DNA of 64,000 bases from contig JAMQCK010000102.1 in the NCBI GenBank assembly GCA_024196135.1, forward strand, positions 1 through 64,000, written 5' to 3'. The notes under the pieces are model-generated. The model had not been told where the DNA came from and searched no databases. It saw nothing but the letters and a program-made list of their open reading frames with translations. Made by a program: the position numbers and the translations under genes. This DNA is from Pleurotus ostreatus/Saccharomyces cerevisiae fusant (Eukaryota; Opisthokonta). Shown in pieces: positions 1 to 10,315 of the stretch (its first letter is position 1; the number at the start of each line of letters is the position of its first letter).

Positions 1-3000
1 ACGTAGTTGCGCATCGCGGCGAGCTGCCGGGCGAAGAAATGGTCGTGCGAGCGGAGGTAGCGCATCGTCACCTCCGACGTCCGTGGGTGTTGGCAGAGGT
101 TGAGGATCACTTGGTAGCACTTCTCCGCCAAGCCGGGCAGTGCGAGGAAGAGCGGCGTCCCAGGGGCCGTCGCGCCCTCGATAGCAGGCGCCTTGCCCTT
201 GTCACCGACCTTGGGCATAGCGTGGTTGACGAGCTCGAGGATGGCGTGGAAGCAGGTCGTCTTCGCACCAAGCGCATGTGCGTCCTCGATCCCCTTGCGC
301 GTCGGCAACAACTGACCGAAGAGGAATAGATGCGCCACGTTCGGAAACTTCCGCTCCGTCTTCGTGTTCTCGACAAAGAGGTCCAGCGCGGCGAGGCGGA
401 TAGCTTGCTCCAGGGACGCAGAGTCCGTCAAGGGGTCAAGGGCACCGGCACCCGTCACCTGAGACGCGTAGTCCTCTGCCTCCTGCACGTCTTGCATTGA
501 GTCACTTCGCAGAATCTGCACCAGGCCCGCGAGGATCTCCTCCGACTCCGCGGAGCGCTCGATCAGGGTGGCAAGGTTCGGCAGGTAGTGCGACGACGCC
601 AGCGAGCTGATGATCTTCATCGCCAGCAGCACCAGCTCGCCATACTGCGGTACGGCCATGCACCGTGCGAGCGACGGCACGTACGCGACGTTGAACGAGA
701 GCGCCTGGTCGAAGCGCGTGTAGTATGAGCGCGGGTGCACATGCGCGGAGACCTTCGACACGTCGCCCGCGTCCGCGAGCAGGGGAACAAGCGCGTCGAG
801 GAACACGTCCTGGATCTCCAACACCCGCTGGATAATGCGCACCACCCGGATGAGCGACGTGCAGAAGAACGGCTCTTGCCCCAACTCCGAAGCCAGGCCG
901 TCGATCCCATCCACCGTATACCGCAAAATTGTCGTTCTCAGCGGCGTATCTGACAACAAGCGCACCGCAAGCTCGTACCCCGGGTGCACGACAAGGTTCT
1001 CGACGATCGCCCGCAGCGCTGCCGCGTCCTCGCCCACCTCCGCCAGCCGCTCGGGCGCGAAGCTCGCGAGCTGGCGCTCGATGAAGCACAAACACAGGTC
1101 ATTGATCTCCCACCGGTCCGATGGGTTCCTGTACTCCCTCGAATGGACGTTGGCGAATACGGTGTCCACGACGAAGCGCACGTAGGGCCCGATGCCTGGA
1201 TGTCTGTACGGCTGGCCGAGTGTGGGCGGCACAGTGTTGAGCTTCTCGGCGTCAAGCGCGCGGTCGCGGGCGGAGATTCGCTTGGGGGTGTGCGCGAGGG
1301 TTGTGAGCAGGCGCAGGAAGCCCATTGTTTCGGGGAAGACCTTGTTCGGGACCTCGATTTCTTCGAGCTCGACTTCGACGCCCTTTGTCGGGGGTACGGC
1401 GAGGGCGGAGGGGCCGGTGGGTCCGCGGACGTCGATGACCTGCTCCTTCTCCATCGCGGTCCAGATGCCCATGCATATTTCAGTGCCCTGGCTGCCGCCG
1501 CCGGGCTCCGCGAACGCGGCGAGCGTCTCGAAGAGTGACGCCTTGAGCTCGAGCGGAACCGCCAGCGTGATCAGTACGACCATGTCCTGAATGGCATGCC
1601 GCCCATGGAACTGGACATGTCGCGCCATCATATCGCGCACGTTCAGCGAGTCCCGCACCACCGTCGCAGTGAACCTGAGGAACGCCTGCGCCAGCAGGAC
1701 CTCCCCCAACGATATCGGTATAGGCTTCGGCGGCTGCTGCACTGGCTGCGGCTGGTACGCCGACGCCTGTCCCAAGAACGACGTGCCCGGAATGAGCGAC
1801 TGCGCCTGCGCCGTCCGCGGCGGCCCCAAATTGACCCAGTACTCCAGCGTATTGAAGATTGCCGCCCACGACACGCCCTGCCCGCCCGACGAGCCCGCGG
1901 CGAGCATGCCGCCCGCGACGACGTCGCCCGTCGCGCGCGCCATGAAGTTGTACGCGAGCTCGCTGCACTGCGGCCCGTGCGCGAGCCCGCTGAGCATGTC
2001 GTACAGCGCGATCGCCATCGACGCGTCCGCGTGCGGCTGCCCCACGGGGGGCACGGGCGTCTGCCAGACGGCGAACTGGAGGAAGTTGGGAAGCTTGCCG
2101 GTCTCGACCTCCATCTGCTCGTGCAGGCTCTTCACGCCCGCGAGCGGCTCGGAGCCCCAGAAGGGCAGGGCGCTGTCAGGTGGCAGGGCGGAGTATAGCT
2201 GGCCGATAAAGGCGAAGAGGGTCGGGATGTCGTTGCGTTGCTCCTCGGGAGCCTTTTGTCGGTCGCCACGTGCGAGCCCGCGGTCCTCTTGTTTCTGCTT
2301 GATCTTGCGGATGACAGGGGAGGCATACGAGATGGTGCTGCGAACTAGGCTCTGGAAGGTAGCATACATCAAAGGCCTGAAAGCATCTGGAGGTGGTTCC
2401 CGCTGGTCGAGATGTGCTTGAGAAAGGTCAAAGTCGCGCGTCGAAGGAGTTCGTTGCCGTTCCAGGTGCAGCATAACGCAAGTGAGGAATTGGAAGGCGC
2501 CGGCGTAGATGGCATTGTACGTCTGGGACTCAAGCTCGTCGGCCGTGAGACCGGGGCGCGCTTCAAGCTTCTCATCCAGGTGTCGCGCGTCTGTCAGGAA
2601 GAGAGTCCACTTCAGCAAGATCGCGCCCTTCAGGCCGGTGTCCTTCCAGCGAGTGGTCGGGGCAAGCTTTTGAGACATGTGTGACACGAGCGACGCGTCG
2701 CGGGGTAGAGCTTGGCGGAAGGGCTCCTCTGACGGCTCGATCACGGTGAAGAGGGCAGTGAGCATGTAGTACGTGAGTGGGTCGTTTGGCCGTTCAGCTA
2801 GCCAGTCGACAATCGTCTTGATGTCGGACGGGCCGAAGAAGTCATTTGCGAGGACGGCGCAGAGCACGAGGGCTATTGTTCGCCTCTCGCTCCTGAGGGA
2901 CTCGATGCGAGCAGTGAGGACATCAGCACCGAGCGCTAACGTTCCTGTGGGTCTGAGATCAGTGCGTGTAGGGCATGGCAGGGTGTCAGTACATACCTGG

Positions 3001-3640
3001 CCCTGTGGCCATTGTGTTGCTGCGCGCGTTTCTTCTCGCCACCTCTGTCCGCGCGATCAAGTTCGTCAGGTTCTCCAGCTCCTTCATAAGGCGCGCGGGG
3101 AATGACACGGAAGATGGGCTGCCGATGAGTTCATTGCGAGCCCACACTCTGAGGGACGACCGATCATCGCCTGAAAGCTTGACAAGGTCAAATAGTAGTT
3201 CGAGGCAATGTGCCAGGTCTCGCCGTCGTCGATGGAAGACCGCCACTGAGAGCTCGATCCAGCGCAAGGGGTCGTCGTTGTGGTACTCGTTCTGCACCTC
3301 CCATAGAATCTCGGTGACGTAAGCTTCTGAGCAGTCGAGCTCTTGCGCCAGGAAGAGCGCCTGTTGTACAAATTCGCGGTTCAGCGCACGCTGGCTGTCC
3401 TTGATGTGCATGCGACCTTCGAGATGTTCAGCATACTGACAACAGAACACAATGGTCCCACTACGCACCAGCCTCCAGCTCCTTCTTCTCTGCTGTATTC
3501 CGTGCCCCCACATCGAATATACGTATCAACTGGTCTTTGGACGCGTTCAGAGCGTTGAAGACATCTTGTTCAAGGTTCGGCGCGGTGGCGCCGTTTGCGA
3601 TGGACAAGAGCAAGGATTTTAGTCTTGGAATCTGCTCCAT
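1..3640 (-). CDS. NUP192: Nucleoporin Nup192/Nup205, N-terminal part (3' end beyond window)
   Basis: Scaffold nucleoporin of the inner ring of the nuclear pore complex. Exons read 3640-3469, 3416-2997 and 2944 to the window edge; introns of 52 nt each (3417-3468, 2945-2996). The third exon stays open in one frame for 2.9 kb and runs off position 1, giving about 1,180 of the family's usual 1,700-2,000 residues. Family signatures are the N-terminal FNALNASKDQLIRIFDVGAR stretch, then LNREFVQQALFLAQELDCSE, and further on the block REYRNPSDRWEINDLCLCF typical of Nup205/Nup192. The chosen start (MEQIPRLK) is the first Met before this block; the frame continues open upstream with protein-like residues, so a short 5' exon could exist. 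It is divergent from the BTB gene at 3809 with only 168 bp between starts, so both probably share a promoter region. Identity is firm; the exact start is not. Confidence 0.93.
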
Positions 3641-3808
3641 CCTGTCCACGATGTGGTGGTAGGCGGCGCCAAGGAACGTGGGGGCGCTTAGCAGTCGCTC
3701 AGAGTCGAGGACAAGGCGCGACGCGTAGAATAAACAAATCACAACAACGCGTCGTGCTCTCTTCAAGTGCAAGCTTTGACTGCCTTTTTGCTCTCTCCGT
3801 ATCCTGCC

Positions 3809-4931
3809 ATGGAGTTCCAAAACCCTCGGGGCGATTATGCAGCTTTGCGCCTGAAGAGGGTCGAAGATCACTGGTTCTCGGATGGGTCTATCGTAGTTCG
3901 TGTCGGAGAACGAGCGTGCCGCATTCACCAGAGCATTCTGGCCGCCAACTCGTCCGTCCTGGCCGACATGCTCTCCATTCCGCAGCCCCAGAACGGGGAG
4001 ACGTTCGATGGACTGCCCATGATGAGCTTCCCTGATCCGCCGGAAGACGTCCTTCACTGGCTAAAGTCCATGGTGCTGCCGGGGTACGTCGTCGAACCGC
4101 GATCTTACTGCTTTTCGCGACTCGTGCTCAGACATCGCTGACTTCAGGTAAAGGTATTTCGAGGTTTACCCCAGCCGCATCCCTCAGGACAAGCTGCTCG
4201 CCACTCTCCGCCTCAGCCACAAGTACGGCGTGCAGACGTTGCGCCAGCGTGCGCTCTACCATCTCAGCGTCGCATTTCCATCTGTGTTCAGCGACGACGT
4301 TAAGTTGTTGCTCGACAAGGACCACCGGCGGGAGACCTCCATTGACGGCGACTTCAACGTGGACTTCTTCTGCAAGGTCCACGCCCTGGCAGTCGAGATC
4401 GGCGCCGACTGGCTTCTTCCGAGTCTCATATATACCATCCACTCCGCTACCTATTCCGACGACGAGGCCAGGGCCCGTCTGCCTGCGTTGCTGTCTGCCC
4501 GGGATATGCTGCAGCTATGGAACCTCACGCGCGCAAGCCTCGCAGCGCTCCAACCCTGTCAGCTCACGCCGAAATTGAGCACGGTCAGAGAACACGAGTG
4601 GGACGATGTTTGCGAGGTCGGGGGCACCAAATGCAGGGACGGTGTTCGGGACATCCTCGACCAAGGCTTCGATCATCTCATCGCGCAGCCCCTTTCCTTC
4701 CTCCACATCGAGGCGGAGACCTTTATGACCGCTCCTTACGCGTGGTCCCCGACAGTGGAGTATTTGATTGGCAAGGCGGCGTGCAAGGCGTGCAACACTG
4801 CGTTCCAGAATCGTTACGGTAATGCGTGCACTATGATCCAACGGGTGTTTGAGGAGGATGCAGCATACGAGGATCTCAGGGACGCAAGGGAGCTAGACAC
4901 AGGAAGCCAGCAAACTAGCAGGAGCCAATAG
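3809..4931 (+). CDS. BTB/POZ domain protein, copy 1
   Basis: Two exons, 3809-4083 and 4154-4931, with a 70-nt intron splitting a Gly codon; 350 residues. The N-terminal ~120 residues are a BTB/POZ fold: FSDGSIVVRVGERACRIHQ, then a hydrophobic SSVLADML helix and a DPPEDVLHWLKSM segment. The rest (about 230 residues) is helical, with a KAACKACNTAF Cys pair shortly before the C-terminus, and matches no domain I can name. BTB domains dimerise and often act as cullin-3 adaptors, but no Kelch, BACK or zinc-finger partner is evident, so the role is unknown. It is closely similar to the next gene (5461-6515), with the intron at the same codon and phase, so the pair arose by tandem duplication. Such BTB genes are strongly expanded in Agaricomycetes. 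Confidence 0.85.
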
Positions 4932-5460
4932 ATTACGGTAGTGTTGCTGCACTGATTTTCTGTACATGCACTGGCAAGATCGGGTACACTACCATTGTTT
5001 GGTCGTGCTGTCTCATCAATGCGCGAAGAGCGTATCTTTTCTTTGTAGGCCAGTTCTACATGGACCAATACGGGTCGCAGAACGTCCTATGCTCCTACCA
5101 ATATATCCAAGGTCATGAAAGGCGACCTGCTCAGCGGGACACCTGCATAGCAGCTTTTGGTTCCGGCAAGTCACAGAAAGTCGAACCGTGACATTTTCAC
5201 TCCGCAATGCAAGTCGAAAGTTCGAGGCTTGCTTGTGGCCGTGGTCTGAATGAAGATTGCCATACTCGTTCAATGAACAAAGAAGTATCCATGTATGAGT
5301 GTACGAGTGGTAGAATACGGCCCTCGAATCCTGAGGAATGACAGGAAAAGTTGAACCGTGGGAGACACTCGGCGGCATTTGCCGAAATCAGCCTACCCAC
5401 AAGTCAGCCTGTTTCCGATCTGCAACAGACTCTCGTTGACCCTAGCGTCGTCCTCGAGCA
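4932..5460. other. Intergenic, 529 bp between tandem BTB genes
   Basis: Holds the 3' flank of BTB copy 1 and promoter of copy 2. No coding pattern, repeat or convincing regulatory box was seen. Confidence 0.6.
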
Positions 5461-6515
5461 ATGAAGCTCGAAACTATACCTGAACTCTGGTTTCCGGATG
5501 GGAACATCGTAATCCGCGTCGGAGAACGCGTATGCCGCGTCCACCAGAGCATCCTCGCGGCCAACTCGCCCGTCCTGGCCGACATGTTCTCCGTGCCCCA
5601 GCCGCGCGATGGGGAGATGTATGAGGGGCTGCCCATGATGAGCTTTCCAGATCCTCCTGAAGAGGTTCTGCACTGGTTGAAGTCTGTGTTGCTGCTAGGG
5701 TACGTGGGATTGCTGCGACTTGGAGCGATGGGGCTTCGTGCTAACGGTTTTGAAGGTACTTCGAGGTATACCCTAGCCATATACATCAGGACAAGCTACT
5801 AGCTACCCTTCGCCTCAGCCACAAGTATGGTGTACAGACCCTTCGCCAGCGCGCGCTGTACCACCTCAGTATCGCGTTTCCAGACACGGGCTCTGATCAC
5901 ACCGCGGGTTTCGAACCATCTTCTGCCGCTGTAGATGGTGGCCGCACTGTCGAGTTCTTCTGCAGGGTCCACGCCATCGCACTGGAGATTGGCGCTCGTT
6001 GGCTTCTTCCCTCGGTCATATACAACATCCACTCCGCCACCTACCTCGATGCCGAAGCAAGGGCACGCCTGCCAGCGTTGATGACATCCCAGGATATGTT
6101 GCGGTTGTTGGAAGTCGGAAGACTGGCTCTCACGCACTTCATGCCCCACAAGCTCGCTCCGTTTGTAGTGTGGAAGGAGGAGGGTGACGATTTCTGCGCT
6201 TTTGGTGGCGAGTGCGAAGACGCTGTCAGGCGCATCCTTGAGAAAGGCTTCGAACAGCTCGTCGCCCATCCGCTTTCCTTCATCGACCTGCCTGATACAA
6301 TCTTGACGGGCGTCACTCCTGGCTCGCCGGTGAAAGACTTGATTAGCCGAGCTGCATGCAAGGCGTGCGATAATAATTTTCACTGGCGCTACGGTGGCGC
6401 ATGCTTACACTTCCAACACGCGCTGGAGGATGCTTGCGGGGCTACACCCAAAGACATATACTTGGGAAGAGCATTGGACACGGGAGTGAGGGCTGATGTC
6501 GACGGGTGGGATTAG
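5461..6515 (+). CDS. BTB/POZ domain protein, copy 2
   Basis: Two exons, 5461-5699 and 5756-6515, with a 56-nt intron; 332 residues. It starts directly with the BTB fold (ELWFPDGNIVIRVGERVCRV, SPVLADMF, DPPEEVLHWLKS) and lacks the short N-terminal leader of copy 1. The two genes share the strings LLATLRLSHKYGVQTLRQRA and HSATY and the late KACKACDNNF Cys pair, showing that they are tandem paralogues; the intron interrupts the same Gly codon in both. The middle of the C-terminal half is diverged and shorter than in copy 1. The function is unknown; a protein-protein adaptor role is inferred only from the BTB fold. Both copies appear intact, without frameshift or internal stop. Confidence 0.85.
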
Positions 6516-6879
6516 TAGTGTTTGCCTGCTGGCTGCCTTCGGGTACCTATATAATGTGTTCACGATACACATATCGTTTTGGGTGAGAGCTCGACAGCTC
6601 TTGTCACACAGAAGTCCAACTGTGACGTAACGGTCAATACTATGGTGGAATCTTCATATCGACCAAGTATACAGCAAATATTGATCATTGCACAGGGCGG
6701 TACGACAATAGGGCGGACCTTGCGGTTGCGAGGGCTAGTATTTGCATAAGCTACATCACTTGACAAACGCTCTCTTGGTAATAAGATAGGAATAATCAAC
6801 ACCGGCTCTCATGAAGTATGCCACCCCCAAGAGAGACTACCAAACATGGGAGTACATACATCGCATAGGGTACACCACA
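6516..6879. other. Intergenic, convergent 3' ends
   Basis: 364 bp between the stop codons of two convergent genes (BTB copy 2 and the H15-domain gene). Comparatively AT-rich; nothing else recognised. Confidence 0.5.
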
Positions 6880-9607
6880 TCATGCCACACCCAACTGCCC
6901 CATAATCGCCTGCACCTGCTCGTGCACAAACGCGGGGACCTCGACCTCCTCCATGTCGTCGTCGTCATCCGAGTCGTCGTCCTCGTCGTCCTCGTCGTGG
7001 TCCATTTGGATGTCGCCGTGCGTGTCTGGCTGAGGTTGGGTGTCTCCTTCGTGCTTTGCTTGTGCGTTCCCTTGCAGCTCTGACGCGGATTGCGCTTGTG
7101 AAGGTCCACCTTGCTCTCCAATCTCTCCTCCTAATGCAGGCTGAGAGTCCCCTCCTTGGAAGCCTCCTCCGTGCTCCCCATCGCCGTGCTCCCCATGCCC
7201 CTCCTCCCCATGCTCGCCCATATCCTTCTCCATATCCCGCGACATCTCGTCCATCGCGGCCTCCATCTGCGCGTCCATGTCCATCTCGTCCGCGGTCTCG
7301 GTGTCGGTCGTCGTGGGGTCGGCATGGGATTGGCCGGCGTGCGAGTCGGAGGCGGGAGGGTGCTGCTCGGAGGCGGGAGGATGCTGCTCGGGCTGAGGGT
7401 CTGGGGGATGATTTTGTGGGTGTTGTTCGGGCTGGGTGGTGGCTTGTTCCGAAGGTTGGGCAGACGCGGGTTGAGGGGTCTGAGGGGTAGGCGTCGATGG
7501 TGATTGGGACGCGGTCGAGTTTTGCGTATGAGAGGTGGAGGCGGAGGCGAAGAGGGCTGGATCGATGGGGATGGAGGGTTGGGCGGGCGGTTGTGTGGTG
7601 TACGAAGTCGACGCTTGCTGAGGCGCGAACGAGGTCGATGCTTGCTGAGGCGCAAACGAAGTCGATGCTTGCTGATGTGCATACGTTGTCGAAGCATACG
7701 AAGTCGGCGCTTGTTGAGCTGCCAACGACGTCGACGCAAATTGATTTGACCACTGCGACGTGCTCGCGAACATCGGTTGCTGGGTCGAAGGAGCACTTGT
7801 TGCCGCAGGTGTCGTTTGCGTTGGTTGGGTCGTCTGCATCGGCGTTGGTTGTGTCCCTTGAGATTGTTGCATCCCATGCGCATGCTGCGACGCCGCCGCC
7901 TCGTCCGCCGCCTCCACCTGCTCTGCGTACGCGATCTCCGTCAACTGCGCCGCCAAAAGCGCTAGCTGCGCCTGCAGATGCGCGCGCGTATCCGCGTCCA
8001 GACCCTCCATATCCACTTCCATCGCGTCCTGGCCCCCGGACGCCGATGCATTGGACGCATGCCCATGCCCATTCACCGTCTGCCCATGCTGCTGCTGGTT
8101 CTGGTGGTGATGGTTCTGCTGCTGCTGCCCATCGCTTGCATGCGTATTCTCCGCCGCATACCGCTCCTGGATCGCCTTCAGCAGCGTCTGCGCGGCCTCG
8201 TACGCGGCCGCGTCCCCGCTGTTCGCGTCCGCGGGCGCGTGGTGCGCCTGCGCGCCCTTCTGCTCGAGCGCCTGCGTGAGCGTGAAGAGCGCGTCGAGGT
8301 TCTGCGAGTTGGAGTTGGTGAAGACGGGTGTGCTGGTGGCGGCGGAGTTCGGGGTGGTGATGTGCATGCCGCGGATGGTGCCCGGGGGTGGGGGGACGGA
8401 GGATTGGGGGCGGCGGTTGTTGCGGCGGGTCATCTGGGGGAGGGGCGTGAGTGCGACGTGCATATACCCGGCGCATATAGCCAGATAGGCGCATATGGTC
8501 AGGTAAAAGAGGCACTTACGGGTAAGCTGCTCGCCCCAGCGTTGTGGTTGACTTTGTACTTCCCGCCTGCGCCCTTTTCGAGTCGGCCGCGCTTGTATGC
8601 TTTTTGCAAGGCCTGCGATGCTGAGGGGCGGAAGTTGGACTGCAGCGAGTAATGCGCCGCCATCCACGCATACACGTCCTTCGGCGCGAGTCCATCCGGC
8701 CGCTGCCCATTCTCGTCTGGAGGCGCATTCTCCGCCTCGAGCAGCGCCTCTACGATCATGTCCTCGTAGCTCGGCATCCCCGCGCTCGGGCCCACCGTCG
8801 GGCCATTGCCGTCGGATGAGGCGGCCGGTAGAGGTTGCGGACCCTGCGAGGCGCGAGAAGGACCAGCTGTTGATGGACTGTTTGAGTATAGCGGGTGCGA
8901 GGGGTGCGGGTAAGTCAAGGGAGGAGGCGGAGGTGGTGGTTGCGGTGCAGGGGCTGGCGCGGGGATGGGCGCGTCCGCGGGTGGATAGCCAGGGGGAGGC
9001 GGATACGGGCCATAAGGGTAGTATGGGAAGCCGTACGGGACAGGCGCTTGCGGTTGAGTTTGAGGTTGAGGTTGCGGCTGAGGCTGAGGCTGGGGTGGAG
9101 GGGCAGGGGTGGAGGTGGAGGTGGAAGATGCATTGGCTTCCTGGGGTGCTGGCTGCGCGGGTGGCTCTTGCGACTTGTCAGCGCCGTTGTTCTCTGGCTC
9201 CTTCGCGCCCTCGCTGCCTCCTTCTGGTGGTGGATCGGCGCTTGACGGATCGGTAGAGGGTGCACTTTGCTGCTGATCGCGTTCCCGCTGTTCCCTCTCG
9301 CGCTGCGCCGCCTCTTCCTGCTCGCGCTTCTCTCGCTCTTCCTTCTCCTTGACCGCTCTTATGGCATCAATCGTTCCCTGAAGGTCAAGAGGCCACAGGG
9401 CGCCCTTGAAGTGCAATGGGACATAGTAATCGAGCGTCAGGCATATCTCAATGATCTGTTCTGGCGGCAGAAGTGCGAGGTATGTCTTCTTGAGTTCGCG
9501 CGGATGGTCTGCAACGTCGTTCTAATGAGATCGCATAGAAATCAGGCATAAATTCTACCTGGATATTGGTAGAATCCAGCAGGCGGGTACCCTGGATAGG
9601 CGGCCAT
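6880..9607 (-). CDS. Gln/Pro-rich nuclear protein with linker-histone (H15) winged-helix domain
   Basis: Three exons: 9607-9559, 9508-8520 and 8433-6880 (introns 50 and 86 nt), 863 residues. After a conserved-looking N-terminus (PRELKKTYLALLPPEQ) comes a charged Glu/Arg coiled-coil-like stretch, a long Pro/Gln/Ala tract, and at about residues 265-340 a winged-helix segment: YEDMIVEALLEAE, then GLAPKDVYAWMAAHY, FRPSASQALQKAYKRG and a GGKYKVN end, the pattern of H1/H5 globular domains. Exon 3 is almost wholly low complexity (Gln, Thr, Ser, Ala), including a 9-residue tandem repeat, and ends in a poly-acidic DDDSDDDDDMEEVEVP tail. A chromatin or DNA-binding role is inferred from the H15 fold. 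It is much longer than a linker histone, so it is not the fungal H1 itself. Confidence 0.8.
7609..7730 (-). repeat. 27-nt coding tandem repeat
   Basis: Three close copies of a 27-nt unit (7609-7635, 7636-7662, 7663-7689) and a degenerate fourth at about 7704-7730 encode repeats of the type QQASTSFAP in the Gln-rich tail of the H15-domain protein. It is in frame, so copy-number change would alter tail length without a frameshift. Confidence 0.75.
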
Positions 9608-9841
9608 CGAGTGGCCCGTTGACGAGCTGTATAGCGTTCGGAGACAGCCGATGAAAATGTTACAGTTGCCCGTGCCCCCGTGATCGCGGACCCACAACGA
9701 TGAACAGGGGTCGACCCCACTACCGAATTTGGACTTCGACGATGACAGCCACGTTAGAACTTCGAGGCCGTACCAGCCAAATTACCCACCTTCAGCTGAA
9801 GCCTCTCCGTGTTCTCTCTGGTCGGCTCGCGAGTCCCACCT

Positions 9842-10039
9842 ATGCATCCACCGAGCTGTTTCAATCAACCCGACATTCTGCTCATCATCTGCGAATGCCC
9901 ACGATCTAACTCCTTTGGCTCCTTGGCCGCCTTTGCGGCCGCCAGTTCTCTGATCTGCGATGTTGCGCTGGACGGGTTCTGGCACAAGCAGCACCTTCAT
10001 AACTTTTGGGACGATAATGGAGACACCGCAAACGACTAG
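9842..10039 (+). pseudogene. Mini-copy of the adjacent F-box gene with internal deletion
   Basis: A 65-codon frame begins MHPPSCFNQPDILLIICE and runs through SLAAFAAASSLICDVALDGF, clearly paralogous to the first ~50 residues of the F-box gene at 10316. After the Trp of WHKQHLHNFWDDNG it jumps to what matches the far C-terminus of that gene (HKQHLDPFWDDDG), so roughly 1.4 kb of the middle is absent. A TAG stops the frame at 10037-10039, although weak similarity to the parental tail continues past the stop (REKILDVAEDEG versus RQRLHELDEG). I read it as a deleted duplicate, now either a pseudogene or a very short F-box-only peptide gene. No intron is needed. Confidence 0.7.
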
Positions 10040-10315
10040 CCAGTGAGGGCATAGCCTGCTGTGCGCGAGAAGATCCTGGATGTAGCAGAGGACGAGGGCT
10101 ATGGTACCGATATGTGCATGTGCTGCGTATGTCGGTCGATGGATACCCTACTGGAGGCACGCAGAATACCAACTCGTCATCTGACCGTGCGTAAAGTACA
10201 CCTCGAGGCAAAGCAGGCTGCAGTCAACGAGGACCACCGCGAATCGGTCTGAACTTTTCAATCGCAAGACCTCTCGCACCTCTTGCAGCCCGGGTCACCG
10301 CGGCACCTCCTCCTC

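Noticed and set aside
3461..4057. 198-codon minus-strand frame as one NUP192 exon
   Set aside because: Its upstream two thirds are antisense to the BTB gene; only the part below 3640 is NUP192 coding.
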